64,000 nucleotides of DNA from Cryobacterium fucosi (lineage in GTDB: Bacteria > Actinomycetota > Actinomycetes > Actinomycetales > Microbacteriaceae), in assembly GCF_004403515.1 (NCBI RefSeq), contig NZ_SOHH01000087.1, forward strand, positions 85,441-149,440, read 5' to 3'. The position numbers and the translations under genes are program-made. Each line of letters starts with the position of its first letter. Position 1 is the first letter of the stretch. The notes under the pieces are model-generated. The model was not told where the DNA came from and did not search any database. It was given only the letters and a program-made list of their open reading frames with translations. This document shows positions 47,293 to 55,704 of the stretch, in pieces.

Positions 47293-47321
47293 ATTGTCTA
47301 GCAAGTATTCACGTAAGTCAA
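47293..47321 (-). promoter_or_regulatory. lctP promoter with overlapping FadR-type GntR operator
   Basis: On the minus strand TTGACT (47321-47316), a 17-bp spacer and GACAAT (47298-47293) form a promoter. TTGTCTAGCAA (47294-47304) covers the -10 and resembles the TNGTnnnACNA operators of LldR-type GntR regulators with one mismatch. Binding there would block transcription. Confidence 0.6.
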
Positions 47322-47378
47322 CAAGCTGACGTGTTAATCTCTGCCAAGATGTTGGACTACGAGGGAAAGGTGGTCTCT

Positions 47379-48071
47379 GTGGCAGTCCGTGTATCGGCAA
47401 CCTCAATCGTGGACGCCGTCGCCAACGACCTGCGCGCCCGGATTCTTCAGGGTGGGCTCTCGACGAAGATTTCCCTGACGGAGACCGAGACGGCCACAAC
47501 CTACGACGTCGCGCGCCCTACCGCGAAGGCGGCGATCGAGAAGCTGGTGGCCGAGGGGCTCCTGGTGCGGGGAGCACACAAGACCGCCCGCGTCGCAGAG
47601 CTCGGACCGGATTCGGTCCGGGACATCTATCTCGCCCGTGCCTATCTCGAGAGCGAGGTCCTGCGCCGGCTGGCGTCGGTCCGTGCCGTCCCCGCGGGGG
47701 CCGTGCGGGCGAACCTGGACATCGCGGCCGTGTCGGGCGGATCGGCGATGGACGTCGTCGAGCCCGACATGCGCTTCCATACCTGCCTCATTGACGCGGT
47801 CGGCAGCGAGAGGATCAGTAAGATCTACCGCTCATTGGTCGGCGAGGTGCGCCTCTGCATGACCCGGGTGCAGTCGCTGAACCTGCTGGACACCGGACTC
47901 ATTCAGGCCGAGCACCAACGCATTCTGGAGTTGCTCGCCGACGGCGACGGGCAGGCCGCCGCACTGCTGCTGGACGAGCATCTGGGGCGGGCACGCGAAC
48001 GGCTGGTGGAGGCCATTGGCGGCACGGCCGGCCCGGAGGCCCGACTGCCTTCGAGCCTGATTCCGCTCTGA
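47379..48071 (+). CDS. GntR family (FadR subfamily) transcriptional regulator, LldR-like
   Basis: A 230-residue regulator. The N-terminal winged helix (DAVANDLRARILQGGLSTK...ATTYDVARPTAKAAIEKLVAEGLLVRGAHKTARVA) is followed by an FCD effector domain with DIYLARAYLESEVLRRL, DMRFHTCLIDAVGSERI and EHQRILELLADGDGQAAALLLDEHL. The Asp and the three histidines expected for a metal-binding FCD pocket are visible. It is divergent from the lactate genes and probably represses them until lactate binds. GTG 47379 has AAGGTGG at 5 nt; ATG 47349 is an alternative start. Confidence 0.85.
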   Translation: MAVRVSATSIVDAVANDLRARILQGGLSTKISLTETETATTYDVARPTAKAAIEKLVAEGLLVRGAHKTARVAELGPDSVRDIYLARAYLESEVLRRLASVRAVPAGAVRANLDIAAVSGGSAMDVVEPDMRFHTCLIDAVGSERISKIYRSLVGEVRLCMTRVQSLNLLDTGLIQAEHQRILELLADGDGQAAALLLDEHLGRARERLVEAIGGTAGPEARLPSSLIPL

Positions 48072-48133
48072 CACAGCTTCCGGCAGCATACAGCAGCACA
48101 ATCCTGACGCACACCCGGACCACGGAGGGCACA

Positions 48134-48667
48134 ATGGGTCATTTCCTCACATCTTCCACGAGTTCCGCGCTGGCGCTGCTGGCCGAGTACGTCGCCCGCG
48201 ACGGCGCGCCGCCGCTCGAACGCGTGCGTGCCATCCGTCGCCTGGTCCATGAGCTCGAGGCGGACCCGGCCACTCTGGCCGGCGTGCGGGACGCGCTCGC
48301 CCAGGGTGCCGGCTGGGACGAAATCGCTGACGCCGCAGGGTTGAAGCCGGCCGCGGCCCGGTGGCGCTGGAGCGGTACCGACGACGAGATCGCGGTCAGG
48401 CTGGCGGCCGGCCGCAAGCGGTCCGCACGCCCCAGCGCCGTGCCGACCGACCTGCCCGGGTTGTCTGTTGCGCAGGCTGCGGCGACACTGGGAGTCACGG
48501 TGCAGGCCGTCTACCTGCAGGTGAGCCGAGGGAAGCTGGCCAGCCGCACCGTGGAACTGCCGGACGGCCGCTCCTACAAACGGGTCTTCCTTGACGGAGT
48601 CCCGACCGACGCCTCGACGGAATCGCCCACCCGACCTCACACCGAAGATGGAGCACAAGATGACTGA
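48134..48667 (+). CDS. Hypothetical protein with helix-turn-helix segments
   Basis: A 177-residue soluble protein. The first 80 residues are helical (RVRAIRRLVHELEADPATLAGVRDALAQGAGWDEIADAAGLKPAAARWRW), with a plausible HTH in GWDEIADAAGLKPAAARWRW. A second HTH-like segment, GLSVAQAAATLGVTVQAVYLQVSRGKLASRTVELPDGRSYKRVF, resembles MerR/excisionase-type DNA binding. ATG 48134 has GGAGGG upstream. The end overlaps the next gene by 8 nt. The function is unknown; a DNA-binding regulator is my inference. Confidence 0.7.
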   Translation: MGHFLTSSTSSALALLAEYVARDGAPPLERVRAIRRLVHELEADPATLAGVRDALAQGAGWDEIADAAGLKPAAARWRWSGTDDEIAVRLAAGRKRSARPSAVPTDLPGLSVAQAAATLGVTVQAVYLQVSRGKLASRTVELPDGRSYKRVFLDGVPTDASTESPTRPHTEDGAQDD

Positions 48668-49169
48668 CCTGCCCACGAATCAGGACGACCGAACCGCCGT
48701 GATGCCCGCCTTCGCCGGCGCAGACCCGGCGCCCATGCCGGCGCCCATGCCGACACCCGCGCCGGCCGCCGCCCTGCCCGCCAGCGCACGCTCGAACACC
48801 GCCCAGCGCACGGCCCTCGTCGTCCTGGTCGGCATCGGCGCGCTCGTGCTGGCCTTCATCGTGATGCTCCTCGTCGGCGTTTCCAGCGAGAGCACCAACG
48901 CCCTCGCCGTGTTCGCCACGCCGATCGCGTCGATGGTCGCCGCCTACTACGGGATCACGCTGAGCATCCAGCAGGTGAAGAACGAACGCGCCGAGAAAGA
49001 GAAGGCGATCGCCCGGGCGGATTCCGCGGACGCCGGGAGCCGGGAGACCGAGGTCTGGGCGGCACAGATGGAGTCCGGGCTGCGGGTGGCGATGGCCAAG
49101 CTTGCCGCCGCCGGCGTCGGCACCGATGAGGTCACGAAGGCGGCGGGCACGCCAGACGACTACTTCTGA
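48660..49169 (+). CDS. Hypothetical two-helix membrane protein
   Basis: A 169-residue protein with a Met/Pro/Ala-rich N-terminal segment. Two adjacent membrane helices follow (TALVVLVGIGALVLAFIVMLLVGV and ALAVFATPIASMVAAYYGITLSI), then a coiled-coil-like charged region (QQVKNERAEKEKAIARADSAD) and a C-terminal helical part. No family is recognised. It is translationally linked to the HTH protein upstream (8-nt overlap), which suggests a joint role, for instance a membrane partner that sequesters the DNA-binding protein. Confidence 0.7.
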   Translation: MTDLPTNQDDRTAVMPAFAGADPAPMPAPMPTPAPAAALPASARSNTAQRTALVVLVGIGALVLAFIVMLLVGVSSESTNALAVFATPIASMVAAYYGITLSIQQVKNERAEKEKAIARADSADAGSRETEVWAAQMESGLRVAMAKLAAAGVGTDEVTKAAGTPDDYF

Positions 49170-49229
49170 CGCCACCCCACGCCCCACGCTCCGCTCTCCA
49201 CTCTCGCGACCGGGAGGGGAACGGAGAGG

Positions 49230-50462
49230 TCAGCCGGCGTCGGCGTCGGTCGTGCCGGCCCGGAGTCGCACGATGGTTTCCCAGGCTGCGACCATTGCCA
49301 GTACACCGGTGCAGAGGCCCGCGAGGGCCAGCGGCGACACCAGCCCGGCGGTGGCGAACGCCAGCACCAACAGTGCGATCCCGGCCAGGTGGGAAAGCAG
49401 CACCTCCCGGGCGACGATCCAGCGGAACAGCTGGAGCCCCACGAGGTAGATGAACGGACCGCCGGCGATGACGACGGCCGTCGACAGGCGCATCGAATCC
49501 GTCGGATGCGCGAGGATCTCCTTGTCGGCGACGCTGGTCAGCACGATGCCCGCGATGAGGATCGCGTGGACGTAGGTATAGGCGAGGCGCGCGATCCGGC
49601 CCGGCTCCGCCGACGCGGCGATCGTGCGGCTGCCGACTCGCTCGCCGTGGTCGAAATACAGCCACCACATCGCGACACCGCCGGTGAAGGCGAGGATCAG
49701 GCCCAGCACGCCGGGAACTGACGCGTCCTGGTCGACGAACGCGAAACCGGTGACCAGGAGGGATTCGCCCAGCGAGATGATCACGAACAGGGCGCTGCGC
49801 TCCGCGATGTGGGGGCCGGAAAGGTCCCAATCGTCGAGACCTGACCGGCCGAGGCCCGGCACCCGGAAGCCGATGCTCGCCGAGACGTACTCGACCAGGA
49901 GCCCCGCGATCCACAGGGGGAGCCGGAACTCCAGCGGCAGCAGCGCGCCCACGATCCAGCAGACGCCCGCCACCGAGAGCCAGACCAGGATCCGCAGGAA
50001 ATTCAGATACAGCACCCGGTCGTGGCGCGCGAGCGCCAGCGCCATGAAGACCGTGCGACCCAGTTGCAGCGCCACGTAGGCGATGGCGAAGACGAGGCCG
50101 CGGTCGCCGAACGACTCGCCGATCGACACGCTCAGGAGCAGGCCGACGAGCGAGAGCCCGATCACGACCGCGCGCACCGGCAACCGGGCCGGGTCCAGCA
50201 CATTCGTCACCCAGGTCGTGTGCACCCACACCCACCACAGGGCCAACACCAGGGTCGCGGATTCGAGCGCGCCGACCCATGACTGGTTCTCGTAGAGGTA
50301 ACGCGACAGCTGGGTGAGGGCGAAGACGAAGACGAGATCGAAGAACAGCTCGACATAGGTGACCCTGTCGGTGCGGGGGTGGTCGGCGGGCCGGGCGAGA
50401 TTGCGGCGGAGCCCCAGCGCGGGCACGGGCGGATGCGTCGCATCGTTCGGTCGGTGAATCAC
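49230..50462 (-). CDS. Low temperature requirement protein A (LtrA) family membrane protein
   Basis: A 410-residue polytopic membrane protein with about ten helices. The start VTYVELFFDLVFVFALTQLSRYL and TLVLALWWVWVHTTWVTNVLDPARLPVRAVVIGLSLVGLLLSVSI are the LtrA signature. ERSALFVIISLGESLLVTG is another conserved segment. The family was named for cold growth of Listeria; its molecular function is not established. The GTG start lies 6 nt after CAGACT, so it may be leaderless. It is divergent from the thiolase gene. Confidence 0.88.
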   Translation of the reverse strand: MIHRPNDATHPPVPALGLRRNLARPADHPRTDRVTYVELFFDLVFVFALTQLSRYLYENQSWVGALESATLVLALWWVWVHTTWVTNVLDPARLPVRAVVIGLSLVGLLLSVSIGESFGDRGLVFAIAYVALQLGRTVFMALALARHDRVLYLNFLRILVWLSVAGVCWIVGALLPLEFRLPLWIAGLLVEYVSASIGFRVPGLGRSGLDDWDLSGPHIAERSALFVIISLGESLLVTGFAFVDQDASVPGVLGLILAFTGGVAMWWLYFDHGERVGSRTIAASAEPGRIARLAYTYVHAILIAGIVLTSVADKEILAHPTDSMRLSTAVVIAGGPFIYLVGLQLFRWIVAREVLLSHLAGIALLVLAFATAGLVSPLALAGLCTGVLAMVAAWETIVRLRAGTTDADAG

Positions 50463-50474
50463 GACTCCAGTCTG
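50463..50474 (-). promoter_or_regulatory. Candidate -10 of a leaderless promoter for the LtrA gene
   Basis: On the minus strand CAGACT (50474-50469), then GGAGTC, then the GTG at 50462. The GGAG is too close to the start codon to act as a normal Shine-Dalgarno. Confidence 0.4.
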
Positions 50475-50528
50475 CCCGACCTGCCTGACCGGAGGGTCGG
50501 TTGCCGCATCATCGGTTTCTGTGCCATT

Positions 50529-50550
50529 CTTTACGGAACGAACGGTCAGT
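50529..50550. promoter_or_regulatory. Candidate TetR (PaaR-like) operator upstream of the thiolase operon
   Basis: The half-site CGAACGGTCAGT at 50539-50550 fits CGnnCGGTnAGT, the right half of the PaaR operator as I remember it from Corynebacterium; the left half (50529-50538) fits partly. A TAATAC -10 candidate lies at 50554-50559. No paaR gene is in the window. Confidence 0.4.
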
Positions 50551-50581
50551 AAGTAATACGGCGATCAAAGGTGATGAAGCC

Positions 50582-51766
50582 ATGCCCGAAGCATTCCTCG
50601 TTGATGGTGTTCGCACTCCCATCGGCCGATACGGAGGGGCACTGTCCGGCGTACGCCCCGATGACCTCGCGGCCCTCGTGCTGTCCGCAGTGGTGAGCCG
50701 GTCCGGCCTCGACCCGTTCCTCATCGACGAAGTGATCATGGGAGCGGCCAACCAGGCCGGCGAAGACAACCGCAACGTCGCCCGGATGGCCGTGCTCCTC
50801 GCCGGACTGCCCGACAGCATCCCCGGGATCACGGTCAACCGGCTCTGCGCGTCCGGCCTCTCCGCGGTGCACCTCGCCGCCAGCATGATCAAGGCGGGCG
50901 AGGCCGACCTGGTCATCGCCGGCGGCGTGGAGTCGATGACCCGGGCGCCCTGGGTGTTGGCCAAGCCGGAGAAGGCCTGGGCCAAACCGGGCGAGATCGT
51001 CGACACGTCGATCGGCTGGCGCTTCACCAACCCGCGGCTCACCGAACGCGACAAGGCCACCTTCACCATGTCGGAGACAGCGGAGGAGGTCGCCGCGATC
51101 GACGGCATCAGCAGAACGGATGCCGACGCCTTCGCCCTGCGCTCGCACCGACTGGCCGTCGACGCCAGGCAGAACGGGACCTTCGTCCCCGAGATAGTGC
51201 CGGTTCCCACCCGGGCCGGGCTCGTCGACGCGGACGAAGGACCCAGGGCCGACACGACCCTCGAGCGGCTCGCCGACCTGCGCTCGGTCGTGCGCCCGGG
51301 CGGAGTCGTCACGGCAGGAAACGCCAGCTCGCTCAACGACGGGGCCTCCGCCATCGTCGTGGCCAGCGAAGCGGCGATCGAACGCCTCGGCCTGACCCCC
51401 CGGGCCCGCGTCGCGGGCGGCGCCAGCGCCGGGGTCGCGCCGGAGACGATGGGCCTCGGCCCCGTGCCGGCCACCGAGAAGCTCCTGCGCCGGCTCGGCC
51501 TCGGAATCGGAGACCTGGACGCGGTCGAACTCAACGAGGCGTTCGCCACCCAGTCCCTGGCGTGCATCCGCCGCCTCGGCCTCGACCCGGAGATCGTCAA
51601 CCGCAACGGCGGCGCCATCGCCCTGGGGCACCCGCTCGGTTCCTCCGGGGCGCGCATCCTGGTCACCCTGCTCGGCCGGATGGAACGCGAGGGCGCCAGG
51701 CGCGGCCTCGCCACCATGTGCGTCGGCGTCGGACAGGGCTCGGCCCTCGTCGTGGAGAGTGTCTAG
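50582..51766 (+). CDS. paaJ: Acetyl-CoA acyltransferase (3-oxoadipyl-CoA / beta-ketoadipyl-CoA thiolase, PaaJ/PcaF-like)
   Basis: A complete 394-residue thiolase with all catalytic residues: VNRLCASGLSAVHLA (acyl-cysteine), the LNEAFATQSLA motif, GGAIALGHPLGSSGARI (histidine) and MCVGVGQGSALVVE (second cysteine). It would cleave a 3-oxoacyl-CoA with CoA. The neighbours (hydratase, dehydrogenase, PaaZ) favour the phenylacetate-pathway role, releasing acetyl-CoA from 3-oxoadipyl-CoA and its dehydrosuberyl precursor. ATG 50582 is preceded by AAAGGTGATGA; the longer frame lies in the promoter region. It is the first gene of the operon. Confidence 0.9.
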   Translation: MPEAFLVDGVRTPIGRYGGALSGVRPDDLAALVLSAVVSRSGLDPFLIDEVIMGAANQAGEDNRNVARMAVLLAGLPDSIPGITVNRLCASGLSAVHLAASMIKAGEADLVIAGGVESMTRAPWVLAKPEKAWAKPGEIVDTSIGWRFTNPRLTERDKATFTMSETAEEVAAIDGISRTDADAFALRSHRLAVDARQNGTFVPEIVPVPTRAGLVDADEGPRADTTLERLADLRSVVRPGGVVTAGNASSLNDGASAIVVASEAAIERLGLTPRARVAGGASAGVAPETMGLGPVPATEKLLRRLGLGIGDLDAVELNEAFATQSLACIRRLGLDPEIVNRNGGAIALGHPLGSSGARILVTLLGRMEREGARRGLATMCVGVGQGSALVVESV

Positions 51767-52513
51767 ATGCCCCGGGAATTCAGCACCCTGCTCGTCGAAC
51801 GCCGCCCCGACCGGGTGCAGGTGCAGCTGAACCGCCCCGACGTGCGCAACGCGATCGACCAGACGATGGTCGACGAACTGCACCTGCTCTGCGGCGAGCT
51901 CGAACGCGGGCCGAGGATCCTGATCCTGTGCGGCACCGCCGGGGTCTTCGCCTCCGGCGCCGACATCGCCCAACTGCGGGAGCGCCGCCGTGAGGACGCC
52001 CTCACCGGCATCAACTCGGAGCTGTTCGAGCGGATCGCCAGGCTGCCGCTGCCGGTCATCGCCGCAATCGACGGCTGGGCTCTCGGCGGCGGGGCGGAGC
52101 TCGCCTACGCCGCCGACTTCCGGATCGCCTCCGAAACGGCTCGCCTCGGCAACCCGGAGACCTCCCTCGGCATCATCCCCGCAGCCGGGGCGCTCTGGCG
52201 ACTGGCCGAGCTCGTCGGCGAACCCGTCGCCAAGGAGATCATCCTGGCCGGCCGCATCCTGACCGCCCAGGAGGCACTCGCCGTGCACCTGGTCACCGAG
52301 GTGCACCCTGCGGACCGGCTGCTGGCCGCCGCCCACGCCCTCGCGGACCGGATCACTGCGCAGGACCCCCTCGCCACGCAGCTCGCCAAGGAGGTCTTCC
52401 ACGTGCCGCGCGCCCGGCATCCGCGCGCCGACAACGAGGCTCAGGCCGTCCTCTTCGAATCCGAGGAGAAATTCGCCCGCATGACCGCATTCCTGGAGAG
52501 GAAGAAACGATGA
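51767..52513 (+). CDS. Enoyl-CoA hydratase/isomerase (PaaF/PaaG-like)
   Basis: A 248-residue crotonase-family protein. The oxyanion-hole segments are FASGADIAQL and GWALGGGAELAYAADF. The catalytic glutamate position is in NPETSLGIIPAAGALWRL. One catalytic Glu is clear; whether it acts as 2,3-dehydroadipyl-CoA hydratase (PaaF) or ring isomerase (PaaG) cannot be decided from sequence alone. The ATG immediately follows the thiolase stop, and its own stop overlaps the next start (ATGA). Confidence 0.9.
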   Translation: MPREFSTLLVERRPDRVQVQLNRPDVRNAIDQTMVDELHLLCGELERGPRILILCGTAGVFASGADIAQLRERRREDALTGINSELFERIARLPLPVIAAIDGWALGGGAELAYAADFRIASETARLGNPETSLGIIPAAGALWRLAELVGEPVAKEIILAGRILTAQEALAVHLVTEVHPADRLLAAAHALADRITAQDPLATQLAKEVFHVPRARHPRADNEAQAVLFESEEKFARMTAFLERKKR

Positions 52514-53415
52514 CGCTCGCCCCAGGCACCATGGACCAGCAGGCCGCCCCTGGGCCCATCACCGTGCCGACGCAGGTCGGCGTGCTCGGCGGCGGACGGA
52601 TGGGCGCGGGCATCGCCCACGCCTTCCTCGTCGCCGGCGCGCACGTCACCGTCGTCGAGCGCGACGCGGACGCGGCGGCCGCGGCGCGCGAGCGGGTGCT
52701 CGGCGCCGTCGACACCGCCCTCCGCCTCGGCGCTATCGAGGGCGAACGGTCCTTCTACGCCGACCGGCTCAGCGTGGCCACGGATGCCTCGGCGTTCGCT
52801 TGCGCCGGGCTCGTCGTCGAGGCGGTGCCGGAGGTCGTGGCGCTGAAGACGCAGGCTCTCCGCAGCGTCGAGGCACACCTGGCCCCCGACGCCTGGCTGG
52901 CCACGAACACCTCGTCGCTCTCGATCACCGAACTCGCCGGTGTGCTCGAACGCCCGGCCCGGTTCATCGGGCTGCACTTCTTCAACCCGGTCCCGGTCTC
53001 GACCCTGATCGAGGTCGTCACCGGGGAGGCCACCAGCCCCGAACTCGTCGACCTGGCCGCCGGCTGGGTCTCCGCCCTCGGCAAGACGCCGATCCTGGTG
53101 CGCGACTCGCCCGGCTTCGCCAGCTCCCGGCTCGGCGTCGCGATCGCGCTCGAGGCCATCCGGATGGTCGAAGAGGGCGTCGCCAGCCCCGCCGACATCG
53201 ACGCGGCCATGGTGCTCGGCTACAGGCATCCGGTCGGCCCGCTCCGCACCACCGACCTGGTCGGACTCGACGTGCGCCTCGGCATCGCCGAGCACCTGCA
53301 CGGTGCCCTCGGCGAAAGGTTCGCCCCGCCGCAACTGCTGCGCGACCTCGTCGCCCGCGGCGACCTCGGACGCAAGAGCGGCCGTGGATTCTTCGATTGG
53401 AAGGACGCATCATGA
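52510..53415 (+). CDS. paaH: 3-hydroxyacyl-CoA dehydrogenase (PaaH-like)
   Basis: A 301-residue NAD-dependent dehydrogenase. It has a Rossmann motif VGVLGGGRMGAGIAHAFLVAGAHVTVVE (about 17-43), NTSSLSITELA, the catalytic HFFNPVP loop and a C-terminal domain with KTPILVRDSPGFASSRL and RKSGRGFFDW. It oxidises 3-hydroxyacyl-CoA to the 3-oxo form, the substrate of the thiolase encoded first in this operon. ATGA overlaps join it to both neighbours. Confidence 0.92.
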   Translation: MTLAPGTMDQQAAPGPITVPTQVGVLGGGRMGAGIAHAFLVAGAHVTVVERDADAAAAARERVLGAVDTALRLGAIEGERSFYADRLSVATDASAFACAGLVVEAVPEVVALKTQALRSVEAHLAPDAWLATNTSSLSITELAGVLERPARFIGLHFFNPVPVSTLIEVVTGEATSPELVDLAAGWVSALGKTPILVRDSPGFASSRLGVAIALEAIRMVEEGVASPADIDAAMVLGYRHPVGPLRTTDLVGLDVRLGIAEHLHGALGERFAPPQLLRDLVARGDLGRKSGRGFFDWKDAS

Positions 53416-55457
53416 CTCTCCTCAGCACCGGCACGATCGTGCCCAGCTACGTCCTCGACTCCTGGTGGACCCCGGCGGACGGGTCCAGGACCCAGCTCGT
53501 GCTGGACGCGAGCACCGGCGAGGAGGTCGCGTCGGTCAGCAGCGAGGGACTCGACCTCGGTGACGTGGTCGAGCACGCCCGCACGGTCGGCCAGGCCTCG
53601 CTCGGCCGGCTCACCTTCCACCAGCGCGCCATCCTGCTCAAGCGGCTCGCCCAGTACCTGAGCGGCGTCAAGGAGGAGCTGTACACGCTCTCCGCCCGCA
53701 CGGGAGCCACCCGGTACGACTCGATGGTCGACATCGACGGCGGCATCGGTGTGCTCTTCACCCTGTCCTCGAAGGGCCGGCGGGAGATGCCCAACAGCCA
53801 GGTCTACGTCGACGGCGATGTCGAGGCGCTGTCCAGGGACGGCTCGTTCAGCGGCCAGCACATCTACACCCGCATCCCCGGGGTGGCCTGCCAGATCAAC
53901 GCGTTCAACTTCCCGGTCTGGGGAATGCTGGAGAAGTTCGCGCCCGCGTTCATCGCCGGGGTGCCCTCGGTCGTCAAGCCTGCCTCACCCACCGGCTACC
54001 TCACCGAGGCGGTCGTGCGTCACATCATCGCCTCCGGCATCCTGCCGCCCGGCACACTGCAGCTCGTCTCCGGCAGCGCCCGCGACCTGATCGACCACCT
54101 CGACTACCGGGACCTCGTCGCCTTCACCGGCTCGGCCGGCACCGCCCGCGTTCTCAAGGCGCACCCGAACGTGGTCGAGGGCGGGGTGCGCTTCACCAGC
54201 GAGACCGACTCCCTCAACGCGGCGATCCTGGGCCCGGACGCCACGAAGGGCACCGCCGAGTTCGATGCCTACGTCGCCTCCGCCGTCACCGAGATGACCA
54301 GCAAGGCCGGCCAGAAGTGCACGAGCATCCGCCGGCTGATCGTGCCGGCCGGGCGCCTGGACGAGATCGTCGCGGCCGTGGCCGAGCGGGTGGAGCGCCG
54401 GGTCAGGGTCGGCGACCCGCGCGCCGACGGCGTCACCATGGGTCCCCTGGCCAGCCTGGACCAGCGCCGGGAGGTGCTCTCGAGTGTCGCCCGGCTGGTC
54501 GAGGGCGGCGGCCGGATCGTGATGGGGTCGACGGATGCCCCGGCCGGCGCCGACCCCAACGGTGCGTTCGTGGGGCCGCTGCTCCTGGCCTTCGACGATG
54601 CCGACAGCCCTGCCGTGCACGAGATCGAGGCGTTCGGTCCGGTCGCGTCGATCATCGAGTACACCGACCTTGACCACGCCGTCTCCCTGGCCGCCCTGGG
54701 CGGCGGTTCGCTGGTGGCGACGGTCGCCACCCACGACCCGAACGTCGCCCGGGCTCTGGTACTCGGGATCGCCGCCCACCACGGTCGGGTCCTGATGCTG
54801 GACCGCGTCGACGCGCGCAGCAGCACCGGCCACGGCGCGCCCGTGCCGCACCTGGTGCACGGCGGGCCGGGCCGGGCCGGCGGCAGCGAGGAGCTGGGCG
54901 GCATCCGCTCTGTGCTGCACCACATGCAGCGCACGGCCATCCAGGGTTCGCCCGACATGCTCACCGCGATCACCGGCCAGTGGCACACCGGCGCCGTCGT
55001 GCAGCACGGGATCCACCCGTTCCGCAAGTCCCTCGCCGTCCTCCGGGTGGGCGACCAGGTGCAGGGCGGGCCGCGCACCGTGAGCCTCGCGGACATCACC
55101 GCGTTCGCCGAGGCCACCGGTGACCGGTTCTACGCGCACACCGACGCCGAGGCGGCCGCGGCGAACCCGTTCTTCCCCGGGATCGTCGCCCACGGCTACC
55201 TGCTCGTCTCGTGGGCGGCCGGGCTGTTCGTGGATGCGGCGCCGGGGCCCGTGCTCGCGAACTCCGGGCTGGAACGGCTCCGGTTCGTCACCCCGGTGTC
55301 GCCGGGCGACAGCATCCGGGTCACCCTCACCGCCAAACGGATCACTCCCCGCGAAACGGAGGACTACGGCGAGGTCTGCTGGGACGCCGTGCTGCACAAC
55401 CAGAACGACGAGGTCGTGGCCAGCTACGACGTGCTCACCCTGGTCAGCAAGAACTAG
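53412..55457 (+). CDS. paaZ: PaaZ: oxepin-CoA hydrolase / 3-oxo-5,6-dehydrosuberyl-CoA semialdehyde dehydrogenase
   Basis: At 681 residues it has the length of E. coli PaaZ. The N-terminal aldehyde dehydrogenase domain (1-520) has INAFNFPVWGMLEKFAPAFIAGVPSVVKPAS, the TGSAGTAR loop and the catalytic cysteine in KAGQKCTSIRRLIVP (about C303). The C-terminal MaoC hotdog domain (540-680; GDQVQGGPRTVSLADITAFAEATGDRFYAH, FFPGIVAHGYL) opens the oxepin ring. The two-domain fusion is specific for phenylacetate degradation. The frame is open far upstream, but ATG 53412 overlaps the paaH stop. Confidence 0.93.
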   Translation: MTLLSTGTIVPSYVLDSWWTPADGSRTQLVLDASTGEEVASVSSEGLDLGDVVEHARTVGQASLGRLTFHQRAILLKRLAQYLSGVKEELYTLSARTGATRYDSMVDIDGGIGVLFTLSSKGRREMPNSQVYVDGDVEALSRDGSFSGQHIYTRIPGVACQINAFNFPVWGMLEKFAPAFIAGVPSVVKPASPTGYLTEAVVRHIIASGILPPGTLQLVSGSARDLIDHLDYRDLVAFTGSAGTARVLKAHPNVVEGGVRFTSETDSLNAAILGPDATKGTAEFDAYVASAVTEMTSKAGQKCTSIRRLIVPAGRLDEIVAAVAERVERRVRVGDPRADGVTMGPLASLDQRREVLSSVARLVEGGGRIVMGSTDAPAGADPNGAFVGPLLLAFDDADSPAVHEIEAFGPVASIIEYTDLDHAVSLAALGGGSLVATVATHDPNVARALVLGIAAHHGRVLMLDRVDARSSTGHGAPVPHLVHGGPGRAGGSEELGGIRSVLHHMQRTAIQGSPDMLTAITGQWHTGAVVQHGIHPFRKSLAVLRVGDQVQGGPRTVSLADITAFAEATGDRFYAHTDAEAAAANPFFPGIVAHGYLLVSWAAGLFVDAAPGPVLANSGLERLRFVTPVSPGDSIRVTLTAKRITPRETEDYGEVCWDAVLHNQNDEVVASYDVLTLVSKN

Positions 55458-55580
55458 GGGTGGTCGCCTCCGGCCCGCCGGGGGTGTGAGCCGTAGTCCG
55501 GCGGGGCGTGATCATGCGGCTGGCCCCGCCTGCCCCGACGTGAGCTGGCGCCTGCCTCCGTGCGGGATGCCCGAGCCCCG

Positions 55581-55665
55581 GTCGAATTCGACGGAGATTT
55601 TGGTCCAAAGCCACCAGGAAACGCGATATTGGGCCTCAAACCGGAAAAAGTCCGTCGAATTCGAC
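55581..55665. repeat. 85-bp imperfect inverted repeat between paaZ and the E2 gene
   Basis: GTCGAATTCGACGGA (55581-55595) and TCCGTCGAATTCGAC (55651-55665) are perfect 15-bp inverted arms, each containing the 12-bp palindrome GTCGAATTCGAC. The 55-nt interior is AT-richer and holds a partly matching second layer (TTTTGG against CCGGAAAAA). It lies in the 247-bp convergent gap (55458-55704), which has no gene. It could be a bidirectional terminator or a small mobile element. Confidence 0.8.
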
Positions 55666-55704
55666 TGCCCGGGCTCCGGGCTCCGGGCTCCTGGCTCCTG
55701 GAAC

